The notes under the pieces: generated by a model | What the model was told of the DNA's origin: nothing | Seen by the model: the letters and a program-made list of their open reading frames with translations, nothing else | The model's database searches: none | Translations under genes and position numbers: made by a program | Shown: positions 36,711 through 46,187 of the stretch, piece by piece | Position numbering within the stretch: position 1 is the stretch's first letter | How the letters are laid out: each line of letters begins with the position of its first letter | Source: Lampropedia aestuarii | GTDB lineage: Bacteria > Pseudomonadota > Gammaproteobacteria > Burkholderiales > Burkholderiaceae_C | Direction of reading: 5' to 3' | NCBI RefSeq assembly: GCF_004803635.1 | Contig: NZ_SSWX01000004.1 | Location: 115,640 to 179,639, forward strand | DNA length: 64,000 nt

Positions 36711-37588
36711 GCCAGCTGCTCTTGCGCCAGCTGCAGCCATTGCTGCGCCGCTGGCGATAACTGGCGGTTGCGCGGCCAAGCCAGCGTCAACTGCCACACC
36801 GTGCCTTCGGCCGGCACCAAAGGCACAAAGCGGATTTGGGCCTGCTGGCGGTTGGGCACCATGACCTCAGGCAAAAACGCCACGCCATAACCGGCTGCCA
36901 CCAAGGCCACGACAAAGTCAATCTGGCCGCTGTGGGTGGCTTCTTGCGGCTCAAAGCCCTGCAAACGGCACGCATGCTGCAATTGCGCATTCAAGGCAAA
37001 ACCTGCTTCAAAAAAGATAAACGGCGTATCGGCCAATTCGGCCAATGCAATTTCGCTGCGATGGGCCAGCGGATGGTCCAAGGCCACGACTGCCATCAAG
37101 CGGCTTTGGAACACGAACTGCGTCTGCAAAGCCTCAGACACCGGCAGCAGGGTAGCGGCCAGCTCAATCTCGCCAGCAAGCAGCAATTGCTCCAAATGGC
37201 GGCTGCCATGCTCTTCCAGGTGGATCTCAATGTTCGGAAAACGCTTGCGGTAAGTCACAAACAGCGGCGCAAACAAATTGGCACTGCCAATTGGCGGCAA
37301 ACCCAGCCGCAGCACACCACGCTGCAAACCCTGTAACTGGTCCAACTCGTTTTGCATGCGTTGCAAATCATCGAGCACACTGTGCGCATGGGCCAGCACA
37401 ATCTCACCCGCGGCCGTTGGCTTGATCGGCGTGACTTGGCGTTCTAACAACACCACGCCCAGCTCTTGTTCGAGTTGCTGGACCGCCTTGCTGACCGTTG
37501 ACTGGGTCGCATGCGTGAGCTGGGCCGCTGCGGTAAAGCTGCCAGTGCGCACGACTTGCACCAGCATCTCGAGTAAACGGGTACGCAT
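36707..37588 (-). CDS. cidR: LysR-type regulator, CidR-like
   Basis: About 293 residues. Winged helix: [20 protein letters not shown], then [20 protein letters not shown]. The effector domain begins [20 protein letters not shown], the phrasing typical of CidR/YwbI regulators. It is divergent from a cidA-cidB pair, the standard target of this regulator, which in Firmicutes responds to acetate or overflow metabolism. The ATG at 37588 (MRTRLLEML) was chosen because the upstream 66 codons are not conserved in type. A palindrome lies 29 bp upstream of it. Confidence 0.82.
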   Translation of the reverse strand: MRTRLLEMLVQVVRTGSFTAAAQLTHATQSTVSKAVQQLEQELGVVLLERQVTPIKPTAAGEIVLAHAHSVLDDLQRMQNELDQLQGLQRGVLRLGLPPIGSANLFAPLFVTYRKRFPNIEIHLEEHGSRHLEQLLLAGEIELAATLLPVSEALQTQFVFQSRLMAVVALDHPLAHRSEIALAELADTPFIFFEAGFALNAQLQHACRLQGFEPQEATHSGQIDFVVALVAAGYGVAFLPEVMVPNRQQAQIRFVPLVPAEGTVWQLTLAWPRNRQLSPAAQQWLQLAQEQLA

Positions 37589-37616
37589 GATTTTTTTGAA
37601 TTCCAAAATTGAATAG

Positions 37617-37632
37617 ATATTATGAATAATAT
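37617..37632. promoter_or_regulatory. Palindrome between cidR and cidA, likely LysR-type binding site
   Basis: ATATTAT-GA-ATAATAT is a perfect inverted repeat in the 83-bp divergent gap. An ATTC...GAAT pair (T-N11-A-like) lies just beside it at about 37600-37614. Its position between the regulator and its likely target suggests the CidR operator. Confidence 0.6.
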
Positions 37633-37671
37633 TCCTTTTGAGAATTACAAGCAAAGGCGTATCGTTGTGCA

Positions 37672-38187
37672 ATGCAACAAATTTCCCTAGCCTCCAGTCG
37701 CCAAACCGTGCAGCACTGGATCTCCAACGCCAAAGAATTTTGCCAGCTTCGCCCCTGCGAGATGGCGCAAGCCATTGGCCGCTCAACCTGGTTTCAAATC
37801 GGCCTGTTGATTGGCATTTGGTGGCTGGCCGCGCAATTGGCCGCTGGCTTAGGTGTGCCGCAGCTGGGCAATGTGTTCGGCATGGCCGGCCTGTGGCTGC
37901 TGCTGGTCAACAACCGCATTCATCTCAAACGCGTGCAAGCGGGTGCTCACTGGCTGATCAAGCACATGTTGCTGTTTTTTATTCCCGCTGTGCTGGTCGT
38001 GCTCGACCACCAGGAGTTGCTAGGCTGGGTTGGCGTGAAGCTGTTTGCCATCATTGTGTTGGGCACTTTGACCGTGATGGCCTGCACCGCCCTGAGCATT
38101 GAATGGTATTTGCGCCTGGTGCGCCATCGCAAAGCCATGCAACGCCTGCGCCACCGCCAATTGCGCCATAGCAGCACAGAGGCCTGA
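37672..38187 (+). CDS. cidA: CidA/LrgA family holin-like membrane protein
   Basis: 171 residues. After a polar N-terminus of about 40 residues, the CidA/LrgA pattern is visible: FQIGLLIGIWWLAAQLAAGL, GNVFGMAGLWLLLVNNRIHL, GAHWLIKHMLLFFIPAVL and LLGWVGVKLFAIIVLGTLTV. About four membrane helices are present. The family modulates murein hydrolase activity, cell lysis or metabolite passage in Gram-positives; in proteobacteria the role is less clear. It is followed by cidB after 2 bp and controlled by the divergent LysR gene. Confidence 0.88.
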   Translation: MQQISLASSRQTVQHWISNAKEFCQLRPCEMAQAIGRSTWFQIGLLIGIWWLAAQLAAGLGVPQLGNVFGMAGLWLLLVNNRIHLKRVQAGAHWLIKHMLLFFIPAVLVVLDHQELLGWVGVKLFAIIVLGTLTVMACTALSIEWYLRLVRHRKAMQRLRHRQLRHSSTEA

Positions 38188-38189
38188 AT

Positions 38190-38882
38190 ATGCTGAGTCA
38201 CATCCTCTTGTGGTCGGGCCTGACGCTGGCCGTCTATGCCATCGCACGCCACTACTATTTGAAAACCAAGCGCTGGTATTGCTCGCCACTGCTGGTGTCG
38301 CCACTGGTCTTGATGGTGATCATGCTGAGTCTGCATGTCAGCTACCGCGACTACCTGCAAGCCACGCACTGGCTGCTGCTGATGCTGGGGCCGGTCACCG
38401 TCGCTTTTGCCGTGCCGATTTACGAACACCGCGCCTTGCTGCGCAAATACTGGGCCGTGATGGTCCTAGGCGCGTTTGTCGGCAGCGTGGTTTCGCTGCT
38501 GACAGCATGGCTGCTGGCCCGCGAACTGGACTTGCCGCCCTCCTTGCAGCTGAGCCTGATGCCCCGCTCGGTCACAACACCGTTTGCTGTGACCGTCTCG
38601 GACAAGCTCGGCGGCCTGCCTGATCTGACCTCGGCTTTTGTCATCATCACCGGTCTGTGCGGCGCAGCCTTGGGCAATGGCTTGCTGCGCTATTTGCGCC
38701 TGAACTCAGGCATTGCCAAAGGTGCCTCATTTGGCATGGGTGCACACGGTGCTGGCGTAGCCCGAGCCCAAGAGCTGGGTCAGGAAGAAGGCACGGTCGC
38801 CGGTTTGGTGATGATCCTCGCAGGACTGATGAATCTGGCTCTGCTGCCCATTGTCCAAGCGGCGCTGCAAGCGGCCGCTTAG
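38190..38882 (+). CDS. cidB: CidB/LrgB family membrane protein
   Basis: 230 residues with about six or seven helices. The LrgB signature is clear: PRSVTTPFAVTVSDKLGGLP (about residues 125-144), FVIITGLCGAALGNGLLRYL and GASFGMGAHGAGVARAQELG. It is the second gene of the cidAB pair, 2 bp after cidA. LrgB proteins act together with CidA/LrgA at the membrane; the plant homologue exports glycolate and glycerate, so a transport role is possible. Confidence 0.9.
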   Translation: MLSHILLWSGLTLAVYAIARHYYLKTKRWYCSPLLVSPLVLMVIMLSLHVSYRDYLQATHWLLLMLGPVTVAFAVPIYEHRALLRKYWAVMVLGAFVGSVVSLLTAWLLARELDLPPSLQLSLMPRSVTTPFAVTVSDKLGGLPDLTSAFVIITGLCGAALGNGLLRYLRLNSGIAKGASFGMGAHGAGVARAQELGQEEGTVAGLVMILAGLMNLALLPIVQAALQAAA

Positions 38883-39368
38883 AGCCACGAACACCACCAC
38901 AGGCGAGCGCGTCGCAGCTCGCTACCACCTGCCAATGCACCATGCCAGCAGCGCACAATTGCCCCCGCATGGCCCTTGGTTGCTGCAAGGCCTTTAAGGG
39001 CCGACTCCTCTATTTATGCAGGCCGCGCAAGGCACCGACGGTGGTGGATAGACAACGAGCGCCATAGCAACTTGAACGAACCACAGCCTTTGCCCCAGGT
39101 ACGGCCTGGCAAGCTATGCGGCACGGCAATCGCAGCTTGCGGTTGCATGCCAAAGAAGCCATGCAACGCTGCTACAACCAAGCTCTACAACGGCGTATCC
39201 AGACCGCGTTAGCGGCCCTTAATGAACATCCCTTCTGCCCGAATACGGCCAGCAGTGGGATCACTGAATCTGAAGCTGGGGAATTCACCATTGCTATGCG
39301 GATGCAGCAAATCGTTGACACAAATGTAAAATTCGTGATTAAATGAAATATAAATCACTAATTATTGG
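38883..39368. other. Intergenic gap before the IPTL-CTERM gene
   Basis: About 485 bases. GCAGGCCGCGCAAGGCAC at about 39019-39036 resembles the GCAGTCGCGCAAGGCAC start of the repeat body, and AGACCGCGTT at about 39200 resembles its right end. This may be a heavily decayed copy. The last 80 bases turn AT-rich and should carry the promoter of the next gene. Confidence 0.35.
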
Positions 39369-40130
39369 ATGCAAATGTACAAATATTTATGCTTACTGCC
39401 GCTCTCCTTGTGTATTACTGCAGGAGCTTGGGCGGACACAGTCACGGGAACACTCACTGTTTATGACAAAGAGATTCTTACATGGAAATCCGATGACCTA
39501 AAATATGCAGATGGAACCTCATACAGTCAAAATCCTCAGTATTTAGTATGCATGGACAAAACATCGCCAGGTTACGGGAATGGTGGCACATTTAGCTTTG
39601 AGGGGAAAGCAGACATTAACGTTTTTTTAGGGTCACCAAACCCAGGAGAAGCTGGCATTGCCGCTATGCATTGGCTTTTCGATAATTATTATGAAAATTA
39701 CAATGACTTAAATGTCCACTATCTAAAAAGGCGGGCTTTTCAATACGCTGTTTGGGAGCTGGGAAATGATTACAATGGGGATATTAATAGTATCGATGCA
39801 AACAATGGAAATGTAAAAGCTAGCGGCACTGATGAAATCACCTATTATGGCCAACTTTTTCACGATACGACTAAAGAAATTCATGCAGCTATGCATCAGT
39901 CGCTTGTTGGTTTACCTACAAGCTATCGCTCGAAAAAATATGATATTAGTTTCTTGAAGACAACTGATCAACCGCACCAGTCCTTAGTCGCATTCAATGT
40001 AAAAAACACCCCGCCCTTACCTCCAACAACAACTCCTGTTCCAACACTTGGAGAATGGTCTGTTATCTCATTAACGCTAGGGGTAGGGTTATTCGGATTT
40101 ATCAGATTGCGCAAAAAACACCAATCTTAA
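39369..40130 (+). CDS. Secreted IPTL-CTERM protein with thioester-domain-like motifs
   Basis: 253 residues. The signal peptide (YLCLLPLSLCITAGAWA) is followed by a domain with VCMDKTSPGYG (Cys about residue 59) and RRAFQYAVWELGND (Gln about 120). This Cys/Gln spacing and wording recall thioester domains (TED), where the two side chains form a covalent adhesive bond. The C-terminus is a complete sorting signal: VPTLGEWSVISLTLGVGLFG, then a basic RLRKKHQS. IPTL-CTERM proteins are processed by exosortase H. The gene is clearly more AT-rich than its neighbours, which suggests recent acquisition. The thioester reading is inference. Confidence 0.78.
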   Translation: MQMYKYLCLLPLSLCITAGAWADTVTGTLTVYDKEILTWKSDDLKYADGTSYSQNPQYLVCMDKTSPGYGNGGTFSFEGKADINVFLGSPNPGEAGIAAMHWLFDNYYENYNDLNVHYLKRRAFQYAVWELGNDYNGDINSIDANNGNVKASGTDEITYYGQLFHDTTKEIHAAMHQSLVGLPTSYRSKKYDISFLKTTDQPHQSLVAFNVKNTPPLPPTTTPVPTLGEWSVISLTLGVGLFGFIRLRKKHQS

Positions 40131-40506
40131 AAGGTAATGCGCAGCAGTATTGAACCGTATAAACGGTAGCCAACCGCACGAGCCATTCAGTAACTATCGC
40201 ATCACGGCAAGAGTTTGGGCGAAATCAAAAAAGCATCCGCCCACCCAAAGATAGCACATATAGTTACAAAATGGCCTTGCCACTGGGCCTAGAACGAGAA
40301 ATTTTTGATGGGCTTGTCGCTTCGATGAAGCGCAAGCCTCCACGGGCAAAGTGCCCAGCCTACTGACACATGCGCTCAACGAGCAATTTGCTGGGCAGCA
40401 TGGCGCGACGATGGCCTGCTAATCATGGTTGAACTGGGACTTGGCTGGCATCGCGCATCAATAGCACTATCGCTGCGCGACACACCTGGCACAGCAGGCC
40501 ACTGAC
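40131..40506. other. Intergenic gap between IPTL-CTERM and Bug genes
   Basis: About 375 bases between convergent genes. Composition returns to the genome norm. Short frames here show no recognisable family, and no terminator or repeat was found. Confidence 0.35.
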
Positions 40507-41484
40507 TCAATCAAGCTTGATGCCCACGCGTTGGATGACCTCGCCCCATTTGGCCCGCTCAGCTTGGCTGTATTCGAGCATTTGCGCAGCGGTACTAGGG
40601 GTGAGCTCCAAGCCCATTGAAATCAATTTTTCCTGAACCTCTGGGCTGTTGAGCGTATCCACCAGCGCGGTGTTGAGTTGATCCACAATCGCTTGCGGTG
40701 TTTTGGCTGGCACAGCCACGCCTTGCCAAGCATACGCCTCAAAACCATCCAGGCCTTGCTCTTGCAAAGTAGCAATGCTCTCAAAATTCTTCACGCGCTG
40801 CGCGCTGGCCACGCCAATCGGTTTGAGCCGGCCGGTATTGATGAACTGCTGGCCAATGGCTGTGTCCACAAACATGAACGGCACTTGACCGCCCACCACG
40901 TCTTGCACTGCAGGCGCCGCGCCGCGGTAAGGCACATGGGTCAATGTCAGGCCCGCCTGCAAACGCAGCAATTCCGTGGCCAAATGGTGCGGACTGCCCG
41001 CGCCTGGTGAGGCGAAGTTGGCCCCATCCTGGGTTTTGGCCCAAGCCAAAAACTCCTCCCAGTTACCAGCCGGCACCTTGGGATTGACCACCAGAATCAA
41101 AGGAAAACGCGCGCTCAATCCGACTGGAGCCAGATCCTTTTGGGCGTCGTAAGACAGCTTGGTGTAGAGAAAAGGATTGGCGGCCAAGGTCGCCGTATCG
41201 GCCGACAACAGCGTGTAGCCATCCGGCTTGGCTCTGGCAGTGTAATCTGCGCCAATATTGGTAGCTGCGCCGGGTTTGTTGCTCACGATAATGGGTTGCG
41301 CCAAACTCTGGCTCATGGCTTCGGCCAAAGTACGTGCAACCACGTCCGTGCCACCGCCAGCGGGATACGGCACAACCCATTCAATGGGTTTAGACGGGTA
41401 GGTTTGTGCCATCAGCACGGTGCTGCTCAAAGCCATGCAGGCTGCGCTGAGCAGCAATGCTGCGCGTCGGGTGATCTGGGTCAT
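40507..41484 (-). CDS. Bug-family (TctC-type) periplasmic solute-binding protein
   Basis: About 325 residues. A Tat-like or Sec signal (MTQITRRAALLLSAACMALS) ends near LMAQ. The Bug family pattern follows: YPSKPIEWVVPYPAGGGTDV, VSNKPGAATNIGADYTAR, PDGYTLL, HVPYRGAAPAVQDVVGGQVP and GLDGFEAYAWQGVAVPAKTP. These proteins capture carboxylates or aromatic acids for tripartite tricarboxylate transporters. No tctA/tctB genes are adjacent, which is usual for the many orphan Bug proteins of Burkholderiales. GGAG precedes the ATG at 41484. Confidence 0.9.
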   Translation of the reverse strand: MTQITRRAALLLSAACMALSSTVLMAQTYPSKPIEWVVPYPAGGGTDVVARTLAEAMSQSLAQPIIVSNKPGAATNIGADYTARAKPDGYTLLSADTATLAANPFLYTKLSYDAQKDLAPVGLSARFPLILVVNPKVPAGNWEEFLAWAKTQDGANFASPGAGSPHHLATELLRLQAGLTLTHVPYRGAAPAVQDVVGGQVPFMFVDTAIGQQFINTGRLKPIGVASAQRVKNFESIATLQEQGLDGFEAYAWQGVAVPAKTPQAIVDQLNTALVDTLNSPEVQEKLISMGLELTPSTAAQMLEYSQAERAKWGEVIQRVGIKLD

Positions 41485-41636
41485 TGCTGTTCTCCTCAAT
41501 TCAATTGATTGGTTGCTTGGACTCATAGCTGCGAGCACCTTATCGAGCAGGCCGCCACTCTATGAATCCCAACTATGGCTTGAGTACAAACTGAATGCCG
41601 CGTTCCCAGTAAATACCCTGAAGTTGCCCTGTCCCA

Positions 41637-41672
41637 TAAAAAAAGCCGCCCACTGTAACCAGAGGGCAGCTT
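41637..41672 (-). terminator. Intrinsic terminator of the aldolase gene
   Basis: On the minus strand GCTGCCC and GGGCGGC flank a 12-base loop and are followed by seven T. It lies about 30 bases after the aldolase stop. Confidence 0.85.
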
Positions 41673-41698
41673 GTTTGTGTCAGCGCGCAGCGGCTGTA

Positions 41699-42589
41699 TT
41701 AGGCAATCGATGCTTGGTAGATCGACTCAATCGATGCGTCCAGCGCTTGGTTGAACTCTGCATCGCTTTGCTTGGCCGATAAACCTTCGGTCAAAGCACG
41801 GCTGAAACTGGCGATCACGCCTTTGTTTTTGGCCAGTTTGATGTTGGCTTGCTCGCGGCTATAGCCACCCGACAAGGCCACAACTTTTAACACGCTGGGG
41901 TGAGCGACCAGTTCGTCAAAATAGCCATCGACCTCTGGCAGAGTCAACTTCAGAATTACGGGGGTGGCTGGATTGACTTTGTCCAGGCGCGCCAGCAAAC
42001 CTTTTTTCAATTCAACTTCGATGGCTTCTTTGTCAGCGGCCTTGATGTCCACTTCTGGCTCAATGATAGGCACCAGACCGGCGTCCAGTACCTGCTGACC
42101 GAGTTCAAACTGCTGGTCCAGCACTGCAGCAATGCCGGCTGCATTATTGGCTTTGATGACAGAGCGCTCTTTGGTGCCAAACACACCTTTGGCTTTGGCA
42201 CGGGCCAGCAAATCGGCCAGGCCTGGGATAGGCTTCATCAACTGCACGCCATTGGCCTCGTCGTGCAGGCCTTTGTCGATTTTCAGGAAAGGCACAACGC
42301 CTTTGTCGTCCCACAGATACTGGGCTGCACTTTTGCCGTTGAATTCACGCTCCAAAGTCATCTCAAACAGGATCGCACCCAACACGCGCTTGCCATCAAA
42401 CGCAGGGCTGCTGACGATGCGCGTGCGCATCTGGTGCACCAGGTCAAACATTTGCGCATCGCCGCTGTACTCATTTTCTTCAATGCCATACAGCTTCAAC
42501 GCTTTAGGGGTGCTGCCACCGCTTTGGTCCAAAGCGGCAATAAAACCTTGGCCGCTGGCAATGCGTTGGTGTTGTTCGGACGTGGACAT
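41699..42589 (-). CDS. fda: Class I fructose-bisphosphate aldolase
   Basis: About 296 residues. It cleaves fructose 1,6-bisphosphate through a Schiff base. Family marks are GFIAALDQSGGSTPKALKLY near the start, MTLEREFNGKSAAQYLWDDK, VPFLKIDKGLHDE, and VILKLTLPEVDGYFDELVAH with the Schiff-base lysine, then VVALSGGYSREQANIKLAKN. It resembles the bacterial class I enzymes of Staphylococcus type. GGAGGCAG precedes the ATG at 42589. It stands alone with its own terminator. Confidence 0.9.
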   Translation of the reverse strand: MSTSEQHQRIASGQGFIAALDQSGGSTPKALKLYGIEENEYSGDAQMFDLVHQMRTRIVSSPAFDGKRVLGAILFEMTLEREFNGKSAAQYLWDDKGVVPFLKIDKGLHDEANGVQLMKPIPGLADLLARAKAKGVFGTKERSVIKANNAAGIAAVLDQQFELGQQVLDAGLVPIIEPEVDIKAADKEAIEVELKKGLLARLDKVNPATPVILKLTLPEVDGYFDELVAHPSVLKVVALSGGYSREQANIKLAKNKGVIASFSRALTEGLSAKQSDAEFNQALDASIESIYQASIA

Positions 42590-42728
42590 GGTGCTGCCTC
42601 CTTGCAGATAAAACAAAAAACGAATGGTAAAAGAAGGTTCGCAAACTGCTTTTTGTGTGCAGATATCGCCTATGTATGCAGGGGTGCGGCACAAAGATCA
42701 ATTCATAACGCATAACGCGCAATGCGTA

Positions 42729-42759
42729 CAAAAATATGCCAGAGGATCAACCTCTGGCA
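42729..42759 (-). terminator. Intrinsic terminator of the META/DUF4377 gene
   Basis: TGCCAGAGG / CCTCTGGCA form a 9-bp stem with a 5-base loop. On the minus strand it is followed by TATTTTTGT. It lies about 40 bases after the stop of the lipoprotein gene. Confidence 0.9.
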
Positions 42760-42799
42760 AGCAGTGCATCTGACCCACCGGGCCAGCTAAGTTGCTATT

Positions 42800-43636
42800 T
42801 TAACGGGCAATCTCAGCGCTAACCTGCATATCCAGCACATAGACATAGCCTGATGCATCTGCTGGCGGGTTCTTGCGCTCATAACGGTTGACGCGCAAGA
42901 CCGTGCGCAGCGAAGGGTCGTGTTTAAAGCCCTCTATCTCGTCATAGAACAATTCCCATGGGCCTGCACCCTGGCGCAGACCGTTTTCATCGAACGAGAC
43001 GCGCCGCACCTCCAAACACTGGCGCGTGCGCACACCGTCATTGCAGCTGCGGGTATTAGGTGCCACTTCCAGAAAAATCTGCTCGGCGGCGCTGCCAAAA
43101 CGTGTCTCATTGGTTGGCACGCCTTTGAACGACCATTGGCTGCCATTGGCAAAGGTCAATACCAAGCGTGGCGCAGCCGCGTTGCCACTGAGCTGCCAGG
43201 TCTTGACGCTTTCCAGCTCGGAGGCCATACGGTCTTCCAAACCCATCAAACGGCTATCCTCACACGCCATCATCGTGCGAAAGCCCGACTTGAAGCTGAT
43301 GTTTTGGCCAGTGGTGCTGTAGGCGGCGTTCACGGCATTGCACAGGCCGCGCACAGACACTGTCTGCTCTTTGCCATGAAACGTCCATTGCACAGGCGCC
43401 TTCAGTGCCGCTTTGCCACTGTCATACCAGGCTTGGTCAGCGCCGCTGACGGCTTCAAGCTGCCAGTGGTAGGCCTGCAAAGTGCTTGCATCATTCATAG
43501 CGATTGCTGATGTACTTGTGTTGCTGACCGATTGGTCTTGCCGACCGTCGGCAGGCGTATTGCCATTGTTGCTGGCGCAGGCCGCCAAAGCACTGCAACA
43601 AGCCACGGTCAGTATCGTCTTCCATCCATAACGCAT
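42800..43636 (-). CDS. META/DUF4377 domain lipoprotein
   Basis: 278 residues. The signal MRYGWKTILTVACCSALAAC ends in a lipobox with the lipid-bearing Cys at position 20. A META-type domain follows (LQAYHWQLEAVSG, GLCNAVNAAYSTTGQNISFK, MMACEDSRLMGLEDRMASEL). A DUF4377 module comes last (EQIFLEVAPNTRSCNDGVRT, RQCLEVRRVSFDENG, LFYDEIEGFKHDPSLRTVLR). META-domain proteins such as HslJ are linked to stress and drug tolerance; the role of the fused form is not known. It has its own terminator, so it is likely transcribed alone. Confidence 0.87.
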   Translation of the reverse strand: MRYGWKTILTVACCSALAACASNNGNTPADGRQDQSVSNTSTSAIAMNDASTLQAYHWQLEAVSGADQAWYDSGKAALKAPVQWTFHGKEQTVSVRGLCNAVNAAYSTTGQNISFKSGFRTMMACEDSRLMGLEDRMASELESVKTWQLSGNAAAPRLVLTFANGSQWSFKGVPTNETRFGSAAEQIFLEVAPNTRSCNDGVRTRQCLEVRRVSFDENGLRQGAGPWELFYDEIEGFKHDPSLRTVLRVNRYERKNPPADASGYVYVLDMQVSAEIAR

Positions 43637-44062
43637 AGCATTCCTTTCGTCATTATTACTTGATTCATGTTCAACTGGGTGGTGCTCACACGCACATCAC
43701 CGGAGAGTGCCTCTGGTAGGCCTGTTCAATGTAGGCCGGTCAGGTGATCAGATCCATCAGATTACTATGTGCAGCCAAAAGTGCAGGCCTGCGATCCGCC
43801 TAGAAATAATTTTTAACAATGGCGCGGTGTTGGCTGCCACCATGCACACCGCTCGCCCACCCTATTGTGTGGCTTTACAAGCCAATCGTAAACACGTTCC
43901 GGTGCCAGGATGGATTCAACCGAGCAGACGTCAAGGATAATCAGGCCTATGATGGCGCTGTGTGCACGCATGCACATGGGCCTTTGGAGCGTTTGCACTC
44001 AACCACTTCGTGCGCAAGCACTCCCATCCTTACCTTTGAATTGTCTGTTGTTAGGGTCAGCC
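43637..44062. other. Divergent intergenic gap before trpC
   Basis: About 425 bases. It should hold the promoters of the lipoprotein gene and of trpC. No leader peptide rich in Trp codons and no attenuator could be made out. No repeat copy was seen. Confidence 0.4.
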
Positions 44063-44881
44063 GTGTCCGATATTTTGGAAAAAATCATTGCCGTCAAGCA
44101 TGAGGAAATTGCCGCAGCGCAAAGAAAAATACCGCTTACTGCCATTCGCGCCGATGCAGAAAGCCGCATTCTGACGCGCGATTTCGCTGGCGCGCTGCGC
44201 AACAAAATCGCCAAAGGCCAGGCCGCGGTGATTGCCGAAGTCAAGAAAGCCAGCCCCAGCAAAGGTTTACTGCGCCAAGAATTTTTCCCCTCCGATATCG
44301 CCCAAAGCTATGCCGAAGGTGATGGCAAGACATCGGCAGCATGCCTGTCCGTTTTGACTGACAAGCAATTCTTCCAAGGCAGTATCGATTATCTCAAGCA
44401 GGCTCGCGCCAGTGTCGACCTGCCGGTATTGCGCAAAGACTTTATGGTCGCGCCCTACCATATCTATGAATCGCGCGCGATGGGCGCCGATGCCGTTTTA
44501 CTGATTGTTGCAGCACTGGACGATGGCTTGATGGCCGAGATGGAAGCCATTGCCACATCTTTGGACATGGCGGTCTTGATTGAAGTGCACGACCAGGCAG
44601 AACTGGACCGTGCGCTGCGCCACCTCAAATCCCCTCTGCTAGGTATCAACAACCGCAACCTGAGAACGTTTGAAACTTCGCTGAACACCACGTTGAGCTT
44701 GAAAAAGAATATTCCAGCCGATCGCCTGCTGATCACCGAATCAGGCATTGGTACGCAGCAGGATGTGCAAACGATGCGTGATGCTGGTGTACATGCATTT
44801 TTGGTTGGTGAAACATTCATGCGTGCGCCTGAGCCAGGCTTGGCGCTGGCTGATTTATTTGGACCTGTTGATCAAGCTTAA
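44063..44881 (+). CDS. trpC: Indole-3-glycerol phosphate synthase
   Basis: About 272 residues, a normal length. It closes the indole ring in tryptophan synthesis. Signature regions: [20 protein letters not shown] (catalytic Lys), [52 protein letters not shown] and [14 protein letters not shown]. The start is taken as GTG at 44063 ([16 protein letters not shown]) with AGGG upstream, because the 51 codons before it are not family-like. trpD and trpG, its usual neighbours, are absent here, so it stands apart from the anthranilate genes. Confidence 0.93.
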   Translation: MSDILEKIIAVKHEEIAAAQRKIPLTAIRADAESRILTRDFAGALRNKIAKGQAAVIAEVKKASPSKGLLRQEFFPSDIAQSYAEGDGKTSAACLSVLTDKQFFQGSIDYLKQARASVDLPVLRKDFMVAPYHIYESRAMGADAVLLIVAALDDGLMAEMEAIATSLDMAVLIEVHDQAELDRALRHLKSPLLGINNRNLRTFETSLNTTLSLKKNIPADRLLITESGIGTQQDVQTMRDAGVHAFLVGETFMRAPEPGLALADLFGPVDQA

Positions 44882-45040
44882 CGGCCATCTTGATCGAGAC
44901 GCCTGCACCAGCTGTTACAAGGCTGCATATTTCTCACTGCGCGGAGCTTATGGACAGGCTCCGAGGGCAGCGCGTCGTACTGGTTCAGATCGGCTTGCCA
45001 AGCGTGGCCTTTGCCGATATGCGCACTGCCATAGACCATA

Positions 45041-45100
45041 AAAAAGTGTCCTGTAGCATGCACTGAGGCCAACTGCCTCAAACGCACCTACAGGACACTT
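45041..45100 (-). terminator. Long hairpin, likely terminator of the DUF4148 genes
   Basis: Arms AAGTGTCCTGTAG and CTACAGGACACTT pair perfectly over 13 bp. A smaller TGAGGC/GCCTCA hairpin is nested in the loop. On the minus strand the stem ends in CTTTTTATGG, so it probably ends transcription of the gene at 45173. It may also serve trpC from the other side. Confidence 0.75.
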
Positions 45101-45172
45101 GATTCGGTGAACACCACCGCTAGCTATAGCTTAGCCCTAGCGAACTCACCGCTACACGCCATCGCCCAAGGC

Positions 45173-45487
45173 TCACTCACCCACTGCAATAGTGTTGTTT
45201 TGCATGGCTTCAACCGCTTGGGCATGCACTTCTGCACGAGTGGTTTGACTGGCTTGAGGATTGATCACAACACGGTTATTTTTAGCGTCGCTGAACGTAT
45301 TGTTGGCAATGGCTTCACGTGCCTGGGCTTGCACATCAGCACGGTTCACTGTACCAGTATTGGCATCAGAAAAATTAGCGAACGTTGGCTGTTCTCCAGA
45401 CCATGGTTGTGCCGCTTGAGCCGAGACACCTACCAATGCAGTCATAGAAACTGCGACCACTGCCAAAACTTTATTAAACGATTTCAT
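45173..45487 (-). CDS. DUF4148 small secreted protein (third of three)
   Basis: 104 residues. The signal peptide MKSFNKVLAVVAVSMTALVG ends SAQA. The mature part is the DUF4148 pattern: SDANTGTVNRADVQAQAREA, IANNTFSDAKNNRVVINPQA and TRAEVHAQAVEAMQNNTIAV. It is nearly identical to the genes at 45687 and 46188. DUF4148 proteins are abundant in Burkholderiales and their function is not known. AAAGG lies 7 bases before the ATG. Each copy has its own similar leader of about 90 bases, so all three may be separately transcribed. Confidence 0.85.
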   Translation of the reverse strand: MKSFNKVLAVVAVSMTALVGVSAQAAQPWSGEQPTFANFSDANTGTVNRADVQAQAREAIANNTFSDAKNNRVVINPQASQTTRAEVHAQAVEAMQNNTIAVGE

Positions 45488-45686
45488 AGTATTACCTTTC
45501 AATGGCACCGTAATGTTGCATCGTCCACCACACACATTTCCGGTGCCTGAGCTGGTGGTGGTTGGTATCGTTTGATCGATGACTACAATGTACTATTCCA
45601 AAAACAATAGATAAATACCTAAAATTAATCCAAATAGTCTCGAAAATAGAAACAATCAAAGAGAACGCATACCAAATAGTTCGGGG

Positions 45687-46001
45687 TTAATCTCCGACTT
45701 TGATACGGTTGTTTTGCATTGCATCAACAGCCTCAGCATGCACTTGCGTGCGGGTAGTCTGAGTCGCTTGAGGATTGATCACCACCCGGTTGTCTTTTGC
45801 GTCGCTGAATGAATTGTTCGCAATGGCTTGACGTGCCTGGGCTTGGACATCAGCACGGTTCACTGAGCCGGTATTGGCGTAAGAAAAATCTTCAAACCTC
45901 GGCTGCTCACCAGACCAAGGTTGTGCAGTCTGGGCAGAAACGCCCACCAGTGCAGTCATAGAAACTGCCACCACTGCCAAAACTTTATTAAATGATTTCA
46001 T
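45687..46001 (-). CDS. DUF4148 small secreted protein (second of three)
   Basis: 104 residues with the same signal peptide and the same layout as its two neighbours. Differences are few: SYANTGSVNRADVQAQARQA, IANNSFSDAKDNRVVINPQA and AVDAMQNNRIKVGD. The precursor ends in a basic/acidic variant of the tail (RIKVGD against SIAVGE), the main sign of divergence. The 200-bp gap to the next copy contains the shared leader sequence and no other gene. Confidence 0.85.
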   Translation of the reverse strand: MKSFNKVLAVVAVSMTALVGVSAQTAQPWSGEQPRFEDFSYANTGSVNRADVQAQARQAIANNSFSDAKDNRVVINPQATQTTRTQVHAEAVDAMQNNRIKVGD

Positions 46002-46187
46002 AGTATTACCTTTCATTGGCACCGTGATGTCTCGCCATCCACCAAGCCGGCGCCTGGGTTGGTGCTATTGGCTATCGAGAATCGATAACTCAATGCACTT
46101 TTACAATCAACATGCACACCACAAGCGGGCTCAAGCGCGCTCAACCAATGAGACGCTCAAAGCCACCTTGCATGCAGTCGTTAAGGC

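Noticed and set aside
43637..44062. trp attenuator or leader peptide before trpC
   Set aside because: No run of tryptophan codons and no alternative hairpins with a T run were found.
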